From JBFILW01 sp041612005 (lineage in GTDB: Bacteria; Gemmatimonadota; Gemmatimonadetes; Palauibacterales; Palauibacteraceae), in NCBI GenBank assembly GCA_041612005.1, contig JBFILW010000041.1, forward strand, positions 1 to 17,870: a stretch of DNA of 17,870 bases, written 5' to 3'. Numbering within the stretch: the first letter of the stretch is position 1; every line of letters starts with the position of its first letter. This document shows positions 1 to 7,910 of the stretch, piece after piece. The notes below the pieces were generated by a model. It ran no database searches, was not told where the DNA came from, and saw nothing but the letters and a program-made list of their open reading frames with translations. Made by a program: the position numbers and the translations under genes.

Positions 1-1799
1 CCAACAACCTGCAGACGGTGGCCCTGCTTCCGTGGGCATTCTGGTGCTGGTCCCGCTTCCTCACGAGCGGCAACCTCCGTGACGGCCTCCTGTTTACCGC
101 TGCCTGCGGCATCGCGTTTCTGGGCGGAGAGCCCCAAATGCTCGCGTTGGGACTGGGTCTGCTCCTGCTGCACGGACTCCTCAACATTGAGGGAATCGAA
201 GCGGTCGGGCGGACCCGACAGCTGGTCTCCTTCGCAGCGGCGGGTGCATTGGCTGCGGCGCTGGTGGCGGTGCAGCTGATCCCGTTCGTCGAGTATCTCG
301 GACAGTCGGTGCGCGTGCTCGAGTTCGATTACGATTTCGCCGCTCGCAACTCGCTGGCTCCCGCCGCTCTCGTCCAACTATTCGTTGCCCCCGTGCTCGG
401 GGGTGGGCCTCACGACTTCAGCACCCGGTTCCTGACCACGGCCGACGTCCCCTGGCTTCTATCCGTCTACCCGGGCGCCCTGGTGCTCTGTCTCGCCGGC
501 CTCGGGCTGGCGGCGCCTCGATCGCGCCGCTGGGCGTGGTTCTGGGGCTGCGTGGCCCTGTTCGGCGTGCTCCTCGCCATGGGCCGCTACCTCCCGCTCC
601 ATCGTGCGCTCTACGATCTGGTGCCACCGTTTCGGCTCTTGCGCTACCCGGAGAAGTTCTATTTCCTGGCCGCCTTTGCCTTCGCCGTGTTGGCGGCCGG
701 CGGAGTGAGCCGTTGGCTCTCACCCGGAGGGTCGGATACCGCCGAGAGCGCCGAGAAGAATCAGACTCCCAGGTCCGTCGGCGTGGATCGGACCGCCCTC
801 GCGATCTTCGGAGTCGGGCTGCTGTTGTTCGCCGGCATGGCGACGGTTTCCGTTCTCTGGAGCGGCCTCACGGCGACCTTGTGCGATGCGGTTCTCTCCG
901 CGATGCGGCTCTGCGCCGATCCATCCGGCGCTCAGGCGGCGTACACGAGCCGACTCCTGCTGGTCGCCTCACTCGTCGGCACGGCCCTGGCCACCGCCTG
1001 GCTCGTAAGCCGCCTGCGCATCTCCCGAGTTGCCGCGGCCCTGATCCTGGTGCTACTGAGCGGCATCGACCTCGTGGCTGCCGGGCGCCACCTCAATCCC
1101 ACCGTCACCTCAGACATTTACCGAACGCCTCCCTGGGCCGCCGGGGTTCTCGATCTCCAGAGCGACGGCACGGCCGCACCCTTCGACCGTGGCTTCCGCT
1201 ACCGCGGCACGCCGCTGCAGGCCCAGATGGGGAGCACGGTCATCGTTCAGGGTGCCGAGGATCTGTCGAACCTGTTCCTGTGGTACGAGGTGCTCGGGCC
1301 CAACCTGGGGCAGGTATTCCGCCATCTGACCCAGGACGGGTTGCAGGGAGTGGAGCTGCTGGGCGTGGCCGAGATGATCGACCTCACCCTCGGCGCCTCA
1401 TCGGACGAGGCCGTCCAGTTTCTGCGTGCGACCAGCGTCCGCTACTACGCCGACGCGACGGCGGCCGCAGATACGATGCCCGGTCTCACGCTGTTCGCCC
1501 GGCACCCCGAGTTGCCGGCCCGGATCTTCGAGGTCTCCGATCCGAGCCCGCGCGCGTACCTGGTGAGCAGATTCGAGGTGGTCGGAGAGCCGGCGGCCGC
1601 TCTGCGGGCCACGATGGATCCCTCATTCCCGCTCTCCGAGTCGGTTGTGCTCGACCGGCGCCCGCAGCCTGCTCCGGTTCCGGAAGCCGGCGGCCGGGTC
1701 GCGCGTGCGGACTTCGGGCTGAACCGAGTCGCAATTACCGCCGAGGCGGACGATGCCAGCCTGCTCGTCCTCACCGATCGACATTACCCCGGCTGGTAG
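1..1799 (+). CDS. YfhO-like polytopic membrane protein, 5' partial and prematurely stopped
   Basis: The reading frame is open from position 3 to a TAG at 1797-1799. It starts outside the window; the GTG at 18 lies inside a continuous frame and is probably an internal valine. The first ~350 residues are a run of hydrophobic segments, with a GGEPQ motif like the G-x-PQ of YfhO proteins. A mostly soluble domain follows, containing DLVAAGRHLNPT and ending in the family-typical HYPGW. YfhO proteins have a GT-C-like fold; in Bacillus YfhO is linked to lipoteichoic acid glycosylation. The role in a Gram-negative cell is unknown. The stop falls inside the conserved C-terminal domain, and the missing part is encoded directly downstream in the same frame, so the protein as read lacks its last beta-rich segment and final membrane helix. 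Family assignment is fairly secure; substrate is not inferable. Confidence 0.75.
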   Translation, partial: NNLQTVALLPWAFWCWSRFLTSGNLRDGLLFTAACGIAFLGGEPQMLALGLGLLLLHGLLNIEGIEAVGRTRQLVSFAAAGALAAALVAVQLIPFVEYLGQSVRVLEFDYDFAARNSLAPAALVQLFVAPVLGGGPHDFSTRFLTTADVPWLLSVYPGALVLCLAGLGLAAPRSRRWAWFWGCVALFGVLLAMGRYLPLHRALYDLVPPFRLLRYPEKFYFLAAFAFAVLAAGGVSRWLSPGGSDTAESAEKNQTPRSVGVDRTALAIFGVGLLLFAGMATVSVLWSGLTATLCDAVLSAMRLCADPSGAQAAYTSRLLLVASLVGTALATAWLVSRLRISRVAAALILVLLSGIDLVAAGRHLNPTVTSDIYRTPPWAAGVLDLQSDGTAAPFDRGFRYRGTPLQAQMGSTVIVQGAEDLSNLFLWYEVLGPNLGQVFRHLTQDGLQGVELLGVAEMIDLTLGASSDEAVQFLRATSVRYYADATAAADTMPGLTLFARHPELPARIFEVSDPSPRAYLVSRFEVVGEPAAALRATMDPSFPLSESVVLDRRPQPAPVPEAGGRVARADFGLNRVAITAEADDASLLVLTDRHYPGW

Positions 1800-2000
1800 G
1801 CGACGGTGTACGGTCGCCCGGCGCCGATCTACCGGGCGGCCGGCTATCTGCGAGCGGTCGCGGTGCCGGCGGGTCGCAGCGAGGTCGTCTTCCGCTTTGT
1901 CCCGAAAACCGTGATGGCGGGAGGCATCGTAAGCGCGTGCGCCCTGCTGCTGGTCGCCGGGCTTCTGCTGTTGGACCGCCGATCCGGAGCGACGCCGTGA
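1800..2000 (+). pseudogene. In-frame 3' remnant of the YfhO-like gene, downstream of the TAG
   Basis: These 66 sense codons continue the frame of the preceding gene after the TAG at 1797-1799 and end at TGA 1998-2000. They encode ATVYGRPAPIYRAAGYLRAV, then a VPAG-x-x-EVVF-x-F-x-P stretch and a hydrophobic helix (about VMAGGIVSACALLLVAGLLLL) followed by DRR. This is the expected C-terminus of YfhO-family proteins, where GW is normally followed by a charged or polar residue and then A-x-V-x-G. A single base change from AAG, CAG or GAG to TAG would account for the break. A GTG at 1806 could in principle start an independent short peptide, but no good ribosome binding site precedes it. The remnant overlaps the GTG start of the next gene by 4 nt, the normal operon junction, which also argues that the original gene ended at 2000. 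Confidence 0.75.
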
Positions 2001-3679
2001 ACGAGCCGTCGCTGCGGCCCCGTAGACTGGCTCTGGCATCCGGCGCTCTGTTCGCCACGGCTGCCTGCCTGACCGTGCTGACTCTGCGGGACTACGGGAT
2101 CGCCAGCGACGTTCCCAACTACTTTACCAGCTCGCTGCTGCAGATCGAGTGGGTGCGCGCCCTGTTCGGGGTCTCGGCCAATCCGGAGGCCGGCTCGGCC
2201 ATGAGTGCCGAAGCGATCCAGGCGTACTGGCGCTGGTGGCCCGTGCGGGTGCCCCATCCTCCTCTCTCCAGAGAGCTCGGCGGGCTCTCGTACGCGGCCT
2301 TCAGCCGGCTCATCGACCCCCTGAGCGCGTATCGGATCGGAGTCGCGCTCGCCTACTCCCTGCTGGTGGCCGGTTGCGGGACGTTCGTCGCTTGGTCGAG
2401 CCGTTCACTCGTGGCGGGACTGGCAGCCGGGGCTGCCGTCCTCACCGTACCCGCCCTGTTCGCGTACGGTCACCTGGCCCTCACCGACATGTACCTTGCC
2501 GCCTTCTGGTTCGGCTCCGTCGCCGCGCTGGAGATCTACCTGTCGAACGGGACCCGTGGCTGGATCTGGGCGTCGGGCCTGCTCCTGGGCGCGGCGCTGG
2601 CCACCAAGTTCACCGGCCTTCTCCTTGTTCCGGTGCTGCTCTGCTGGCTCGTGATCCGCCAATCGCTGCGCTTTCGTAACGCACTCCCGCTGGTGATCGG
2701 GGCAGCCGTCCTATTCGTCGCCGTAAACCCGGCGCTGTGGGTCGAGCCAATCCGCGGAGTGCACGATTATCTGGGCTCCGGGTTCGGACGCGTGGACGAC
2801 GCGGGCACGCAGCTCCAGACGCACTATTTCGGCCGAGTCTATTCCTTCCGCCCACCCTGGCATTACGCGTTCGTTTGGACCGCCGTCGTGATCCCGATTC
2901 CATGGCTGATCGCTCTCGGCTTCGGTTTCACGCGGGTGCTCCGGTCGAGGCTCGTGCAGCTGGCGCTGCTCAACCTGGTCGTCGTGTACGGTGCTCTGCT
3001 ACTTCCTTCGGCACCGCTTCACGACGGAATCCGTCTCTTCCTGCCCGCGTTCCCGTTCCTGTGCGTAATCGCCGGGTTGGGCGTGAAGACGGCGGCGGAC
3101 GCGATCTACGCGCGCCTGCCAGCCGGACGCCGAGTGACATCCGACGCGGTGGAGGTGCTCGTCCTGCTCGCCTTCGTCGCACTGCCGGCGTACCGCACGG
3201 GACAGGTGCACCCGCACCAGCTCTCATATTTCAACGGGCTGGTTGGCGGGATACGCGGCGCCCAGGCACGAGGTCTCGAGGTGACGGGGATGAAGGAAGT
3301 CCTATCGCCGTCGGTTCTGAACGATCTCGAGGAGGCCATTCCCCCCGGGGCGCTGATCGACGCCGGCTTCTTCATGGAGGAGATGTGCTTTTACCAGGCG
3401 GTCGGGATGGCGCCGCGGGCCTGGCAGCTCGAGAGCGAGCTGTCGGACCGGGACAGCGGCGAACCCCAGGCCTGGGTATGCCGCTCCGAGGATTCGTTCG
3501 TCACGATCAGACTGCCCCGCCCACCGCGCGAGAGAGAGTACATGTTCGTGCTGAACCGGCCGGGCCAGTTTCGAGCCCTCGAGCGGGCCCTCGTCGGTCA
3601 CGGTGGCCGTCCCTTCTACCAGCTGAGCGTAGAGAACGTGCCGCTTTTCATGGTCTACCGACTGGGCATCGATGACTAA
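1997..3679 (+). CDS. GT-C (GT39/PMT-like) membrane glycosyltransferase, copy 1 of a tandem pair
   Basis: A 560-residue polytopic membrane protein. The GTG start at 1997 overlaps the upstream stop by 4 nt and is preceded by GGAG at 1986-1989; the frame is open far upstream, but only this start begins the protein-like sequence. Motifs match GT39-type enzymes, which move a sugar from polyprenyl phosphate on the periplasmic face: an acidic residue in the first outer loop (D38 in SDVPNYF), HPP at 87-89, LTD at 163-165, TKFTG at 203-207 and HDGIRLF at 342-348. A soluble tail of about 150 residues follows. It is a clear paralogue of the next gene (LHDGIRLFLPAFPFL against NHDGVRLFLPMFPFL; QLSYFNGLVGGIRGA against YLSYYNELIGGVRGA). 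The copy has DV where the partner has DE, so catalytic competence is uncertain. Donor and acceptor are unknown. Confidence 0.8.
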   Translation: MNEPSLRPRRLALASGALFATAACLTVLTLRDYGIASDVPNYFTSSLLQIEWVRALFGVSANPEAGSAMSAEAIQAYWRWWPVRVPHPPLSRELGGLSYAAFSRLIDPLSAYRIGVALAYSLLVAGCGTFVAWSSRSLVAGLAAGAAVLTVPALFAYGHLALTDMYLAAFWFGSVAALEIYLSNGTRGWIWASGLLLGAALATKFTGLLLVPVLLCWLVIRQSLRFRNALPLVIGAAVLFVAVNPALWVEPIRGVHDYLGSGFGRVDDAGTQLQTHYFGRVYSFRPPWHYAFVWTAVVIPIPWLIALGFGFTRVLRSRLVQLALLNLVVVYGALLLPSAPLHDGIRLFLPAFPFLCVIAGLGVKTAADAIYARLPAGRRVTSDAVEVLVLLAFVALPAYRTGQVHPHQLSYFNGLVGGIRGAQARGLEVTGMKEVLSPSVLNDLEEAIPPGALIDAGFFMEEMCFYQAVGMAPRAWQLESELSDRDSGEPQAWVCRSEDSFVTIRLPRPPREREYMFVLNRPGQFRALERALVGHGGRPFYQLSVENVPLFMVYRLGIDD

Positions 3680-5312
3680 CGCGGGAAGTGGCCGAAAAGA
3701 CGCCCTGTGGCGAGCGCTGATCAGCCTGACGGCTGCCGTGCTGGCCTTCATGTGGGTCAGCTCGGACGCGGCTGAGGTCGGGCTCACATGGGACGAGCCC
3801 CCCTACTTTGCTTCTGCCGTGCGGATCCAGGACTGGGCGGCGGAACTCATCAAAGGACCCGACCGTGCCAGCGTCGTAAGTGCCGAGAGGATCGAGGAGG
3901 TGTGGAACTGGGGTCGGACCTGGAATCCACACCCTCCCGTCTACAAAGAAGCGATGGCCCTCACCGGGTGGATTGCGGGTGACAGGCTGGGCTCGGCTCG
4001 TGGCTTTCGTCTGGCGCCTCTCCTCTTCTTCTGCATCCTGATCGGTGCGGTGGCCTGGGTCGGTTCGAAGGAATGGGGCCCGGTTGGGGGGAGTGTCGCT
4101 GCCGCTGCCCTGTTGCTGATGCCGCGCGTCCTGGGTCACGCGCACATCGCGGCCACCGATGTGCCGGTTACCGCGCTTTGGTTTCTGGCCACAATAGGTA
4201 CGGTGCGCTTCATCGAGCACCGGTACTTCGGTGCTTTCGTCCTCGCCTTCATCACTTTCGGGCTCGCGATCAGCACGAAATTCACCGGCCTGCTGATTCT
4301 CGCACCGATCATCGCCTGGGCACTCGTTTACCGCCGCCGGATAAACACGGCGACCGCGATCCTGGCCGTCGGAGCGGCGGCGCTGATCGTCGCCTACCTG
4401 GCGAACCCACTGTTGTGGCACGACCCGGCGGAGGCGCTCTGGGAGCTGGTGAATGAGAGCGTCACGCGCGGGGATGTCGTACCCATCGCCACGTATTACT
4501 TCGGGACGAGCTACGCGTTCGAGCTTCCCTGGCACCACGCAATCGCCATGACCCTGGTGACCGTCCCGATCGGTATTCTGGTGCTCGGTCTGTGGGGCGC
4601 TGGCTCGGCGCTTCCAAAGCTCCGCCGCGAGGCGCTCTCCGGGCTCTGCTTTGTTGAAGTCGTCTTCTTCTGGACGCTATTGGCGCTGCCCAACTCGCCC
4701 AACCACGACGGGGTCCGGCTCTTCCTGCCGATGTTTCCGTTCCTGGCGCTGCTGGCGGGGCGCGGCGCTGCCGAGGTCGGGCGGCTCCTGCGACGAAGAC
4801 TCAGCGGCGCCGAGCTCGGGCTGGTCTCCGCGAGCGGGGCGATCGTCTTCCTCATGCCGGCGTATCTGCAGACCGTGGCGATATCGCCATACTATCTCTC
4901 GTACTACAACGAGCTGATCGGAGGAGTGCGCGGGGCCGAGCAGCGCGGCATGGAAATGACCTATTGGTACGACGCGCTGACTCCCGCGTTCTTTGAACGG
5001 CTCAACGAGATTCTGCCGCCGGATGCGGAACTCGCGACCTTCCCGAGCCAAGACTATTTCCTCGCTCTGCAGGGTCTGGGTCTGCTCCGCGGCGACGTCC
5101 GAATACACGATACTCTCCCGGCTCAGTACTACCTGATCTATGGCAGGCGGGGCATGTTCACGCCGATCGAATGGGAGATCTACCGAAACGTTCAGCCCCT
5201 TTTGGCAGTCGAACTAGAGGGGGTGGAACTGGCAGGACTGTACCAGTACCAGCCACCGAGCCCCGCTGAGGGAAGCGGAGATCCGGGACCGAGAGAGGCG
5301 GAGTCGGATTGA
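3672..5312 (+). CDS. GT-C (GT39/PMT-like) membrane glycosyltransferase, copy 2 of a tandem pair
   Basis: A 546-residue polytopic inner-membrane protein starting at ATG 3672, overlapping the previous gene by 8 nt (ATGACTAA). There is no clear Shine-Dalgarno sequence, so translational coupling is likely. The first helix (about 15-33) is followed by LTWDEPPYF with D41-E42, the acidic pair characteristic of GT39 enzymes such as ArnT and PMT. NPHPPVYKE (HPP 87-89), ATD (161-163), STKFTGLL (201-208) and NHDGVRLFLP (344-353) follow, then more helices and a soluble tail of about 130 residues. The family transfers a sugar from a polyprenyl-phosphate donor to lipid or protein acceptors outside the membrane. 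With an intact DE motif this is the better candidate for an active enzyme of the pair. Donor supply by the next gene's GT2 product is plausible from gene order. Confidence 0.82.
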   Translation: MTNAGSGRKDALWRALISLTAAVLAFMWVSSDAAEVGLTWDEPPYFASAVRIQDWAAELIKGPDRASVVSAERIEEVWNWGRTWNPHPPVYKEAMALTGWIAGDRLGSARGFRLAPLLFFCILIGAVAWVGSKEWGPVGGSVAAAALLLMPRVLGHAHIAATDVPVTALWFLATIGTVRFIEHRYFGAFVLAFITFGLAISTKFTGLLILAPIIAWALVYRRRINTATAILAVGAAALIVAYLANPLLWHDPAEALWELVNESVTRGDVVPIATYYFGTSYAFELPWHHAIAMTLVTVPIGILVLGLWGAGSALPKLRREALSGLCFVEVVFFWTLLALPNSPNHDGVRLFLPMFPFLALLAGRGAAEVGRLLRRRLSGAELGLVSASGAIVFLMPAYLQTVAISPYYLSYYNELIGGVRGAEQRGMEMTYWYDALTPAFFERLNEILPPDAELATFPSQDYFLALQGLGLLRGDVRIHDTLPAQYYLIYGRRGMFTPIEWEIYRNVQPLLAVELEGVELAGLYQYQPPSPAEGSGDPGPREAESD

Positions 5313-5346
5313 TGCTGCCCGACGGTGTCGAGGGAGGAAAGCAGCG

Positions 5347-6408
5347 ATGGAACTAGCGAGCGCGACGACCACGGACTCGCAGGCAACTGTCGAGACGAGA
5401 CAAGTGCGGCGGCAGGGCCGGTCGGGCCTGCGTACGCTGGACGTCGTCGTCCCGATATACAACGAGGCGCGGATTCTCGACGAGCTTCAGCGCCGGCTGC
5501 GAACGGTGCTCGAAGGCACGGCACCCGAGTGGCGGATCATCTACGTCGATGACGGGAGCAGGGACGCGTCACCCGCGATGATCGCGGGCTTCTGTGCCGA
5601 TGACAAACGGGTAACCGCTGTCCACCTGTCCCGGAACTTCGGCCAGCAGCTGGCGATCGCGGCCGGACTCGACATCGCGTCGGCCGACGCGACGATCCTC
5701 CTCGACGGTGACCTCCAGGATCCACCGGAGGTGATCCCGGAGTTAATCAAGAAATGGGAGGACGGGTACGACGTCGTGTACGCCGTGAAGAGCAAGCGCA
5801 AGGAAGGACGTGTGAAGCGCTCCCTTTTTGCCCTTTTCTACAAGATCCTCCGAGCCTTGAGTCCGCTCGACATTCCTCCGAACGCGGGCAACTTCTCGCT
5901 CATGGACCGCTCGGTCGTCGAGCTCATCAGCGACATGCCGGAGCACAATCGCTACGTGAGTGGCCTGCGGGCCTACGTAGGCGGTCGGCAGATCGGGGTC
6001 GAGTTCGAGCGCGCGGCGCGCTACGCGGGCAACCCGAGGCAGTCACCCCTCAAGCTCCTGCGGATGGCGCTCGACGCCTTTTTCGCCTTCTCGGAAGTGC
6101 CACTGCGGATCGCCACCTTTGCTGGTTTCACGGTGTCCGCGGTGGCGTTCCTGGTCATGCTGAACGTCCTCTACCAGAAGCTCGTGTCCGGACAGGCGAT
6201 CACAGGCTGGGCATCGACCATGACCTCGATCCTCTTTCTCGGAGGCATCCAACTTGTCGCTCTGGGCATCATCGGCGAGTACATCGGCCGCATATACAAC
6301 GAGACGAAGGGCCGACCGGCGTTCATTGTGGCGCGTTACCGGAACATGTCTCCGGAAACCGCCGATCATCGATCGCTCTCCCTGGCAGGGGATGTGAGCG
6401 AGAAGTAA
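5347..6408 (+). CDS. GtrB/DPM1-like family 2 glycosyltransferase (polyprenyl-phosphate glycosyltransferase)
   Basis: A 353-residue protein starting at ATG 5347, with a strong GGAGG at 5333-5337 nine bases upstream, the best ribosome binding site in the operon. Residues 31-200 form a GT-A domain: LDVVVPIYNE (31-40), VDDGS (67-71), NFGQQ (97-101) and the metal/nucleotide-sugar motif DGD at 120-122 in LLDGDLQDPPE. GNFSLMDR (181-188) and ERAARYAGN (221-229) are typical of the GtrB/DPM1 branch. Two membrane helices follow (about 255-278 and 288-312). Family members transfer a sugar from UDP- or GDP-sugar to undecaprenyl or dolichyl phosphate on the cytoplasmic face. Here it would supply the lipid-linked donor for the neighbouring GT-C enzymes. 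The first ~28 residues are a polar extension without a known domain. Which sugar is used cannot be read from sequence. Confidence 0.9.
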   Translation: MELASATTTDSQATVETRQVRRQGRSGLRTLDVVVPIYNEARILDELQRRLRTVLEGTAPEWRIIYVDDGSRDASPAMIAGFCADDKRVTAVHLSRNFGQQLAIAAGLDIASADATILLDGDLQDPPEVIPELIKKWEDGYDVVYAVKSKRKEGRVKRSLFALFYKILRALSPLDIPPNAGNFSLMDRSVVELISDMPEHNRYVSGLRAYVGGRQIGVEFERAARYAGNPRQSPLKLLRMALDAFFAFSEVPLRIATFAGFTVSAVAFLVMLNVLYQKLVSGQAITGWASTMTSILFLGGIQLVALGIIGEYIGRIYNETKGRPAFIVARYRNMSPETADHRSLSLAGDVSEK

Positions 6409-7910
6409 TGCGCCGACTCGCGACACGCGCCGCCACGGCTCTCTTTTCCCTGTTCATTCTCGCCGCCGCGGCCTACGCCACGGTACGCGTGATGCGTTCG
6501 GGCTGGCTCTTCTTCTACACCGAAGGAAACGTGATGGCCAGCATCGGGGCGCTCCTCGAAGCCGGGTCCCTCGCCGCCATGTATCCGAACGACGGCTGGG
6601 CCACGGCCCCGCTGATCATGACGCTGTACCCGCCGGTCTATCTCGTCATCGCCGCCTTGCTCGCGGCCGTATCCGGCACGCAGTCCACCCTGTTGATGCC
6701 GAGGCTCATCTCCATCGTCGCGATGCTGCTTGTCGTGGTCGTACTGGTGCGGCTGGCGCGTCAGAGAGGCGTTCCCGCTTGGCTGGTCGCTGTTCCGCTC
6801 GGCGCGTTGTTGCTGGCGCCACCCGTGTCCAATTTGCTGGGATCGGCGCAGGTGGACGTCCTGGCTTTGTGCTGGACGGTGATTGGCGTGACGCTCGTCG
6901 CGCTCGCGGACAGAACACCCTCGTCCCGGGTCTGGATCTCGCTCCCGTTCTTTCTCCTCGCTTTCTTCACCAAACAGAGCTTCGTCGCCGCGCCCGCCGC
7001 GCTGATCGTCGCAATGTTCTTGGGCGGCCGGCGATCACTGGCCCTGCAGTACGGCGCGGTCCTCGGCGTCGCTGCTGCCACGGGTCTGCTGCTGCTGGAA
7101 CGGGCGACGGGCGGCGGCTACCTGATGAACACCGTGGGCGCTCTGACCAGCGCCACATCCGGTGCCAACCTCATCACTACGCTTGTTCAGAGCCGTCCGC
7201 TGCAGTGGCTTCCGGTTGTCCTGCTCCTGATTCTGTGGGCCGCGCCCGGCTTCCGTCCGGGGGTTCTCGAGCTGTGGGCCCTGACCAGCTGGTTCCTGAA
7301 CGTGGCTGCCACGGTCAAAGTCGGCGCCAGCGTCAACTACCTGCTCGAGCCGTTGTTCGCGCTGCTGGTGCTCGCAGTCGTACGCCTTCCGGCTCGGGCG
7401 GCAGATCACCCTGCCGTGGCGGTACGTCCGCGGGTGATGGCGGTGGTGACCGCATCACTGGTGGTGTGGGCCGCCGCCGCAACGGCCCCGCGCGCCAGGC
7501 AAGCGGCGGGCGTCGCACGAGCCATGTGGGGTCAGGAGTGGCAGATTCGCCTCGATGGTTTCGAAACCGGCTATCCGCTGGTCGATGCCCAATACGTTCC
7601 CGCCGTCCGCCACGAGGGCACGCTGCCGTACCTGAACGACACCTACGCGTTCGGCGTTCTGCTCGAAGTCGGACGCTGGGATGCGGCGCCCCTTCTCGAT
7701 GCCCTCCGGGACCACGAGGTGCCCTTTATCCTCACCGACACGGATCTCCGCATGGGAACGCGGCCGCAAGGCATCGCTCCGGGCGCGGAAGGCTTCGCTC
7801 ACTTCTGGCGAATTCCATCGATTCAGCGAGCAATCCGCGAGAACTACGAGCTGACCACCGAAACCAGTCCATGGGTGTGGCGCCCCCGAGCCCCGGTTGA
7901 TGGCGAATAG
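6408..7910 (+). CDS. Polytopic membrane protein, GT-C glycosyltransferase-like
   Basis: A 500-residue protein whose ATG at 6408 shares one base with the previous stop (TAATG); the frame is open upstream but overlaps the GT2 gene. About ten hydrophobic segments run to residue ~365, then a soluble tail. Features in GT-C order are an acidic residue in the first outer loop (E39 in TEGNVMA), LYPPVYLV (73-80, corresponding to the HPP/YPP motif), an AQVD segment ending at D150 and FTKQSFVAAP (187-196, comparable to the TKFTG of the paralogue pair). I read it as a GT39-like or GT87-like enzyme using a polyprenyl-phosphate sugar. The match is weaker than for the two upstream genes, and a non-catalytic membrane role is possible. 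Tight packing indicates co-expression with the GT2 gene. Confidence 0.6.
   Translation: MRRLATRAATALFSLFILAAAAYATVRVMRSGWLFFYTEGNVMASIGALLEAGSLAAMYPNDGWATAPLIMTLYPPVYLVIAALLAAVSGTQSTLLMPRLISIVAMLLVVVVLVRLARQRGVPAWLVAVPLGALLLAPPVSNLLGSAQVDVLALCWTVIGVTLVALADRTPSSRVWISLPFFLLAFFTKQSFVAAPAALIVAMFLGGRRSLALQYGAVLGVAAATGLLLLERATGGGYLMNTVGALTSATSGANLITTLVQSRPLQWLPVVLLLILWAAPGFRPGVLELWALTSWFLNVAATVKVGASVNYLLEPLFALLVLAVVRLPARAADHPAVAVRPRVMAVVTASLVVWAAAATAPRARQAAGVARAMWGQEWQIRLDGFETGYPLVDAQYVPAVRHEGTLPYLNDTYAFGVLLEVGRWDAAPLLDALRDHEVPFILTDTDLRMGTRPQGIAPGAEGFAHFWRIPSIQRAIRENYELTTETSPWVWRPRAPVDGE

Noticed and set aside
1797..1799. TAG as a reassigned sense codon
   Set aside because: Several well-defined genes in the window (pilN, pilO, pilP, pilQ and the gene ending at 7910) terminate at TAG, and no other gene contains an internal TAG.
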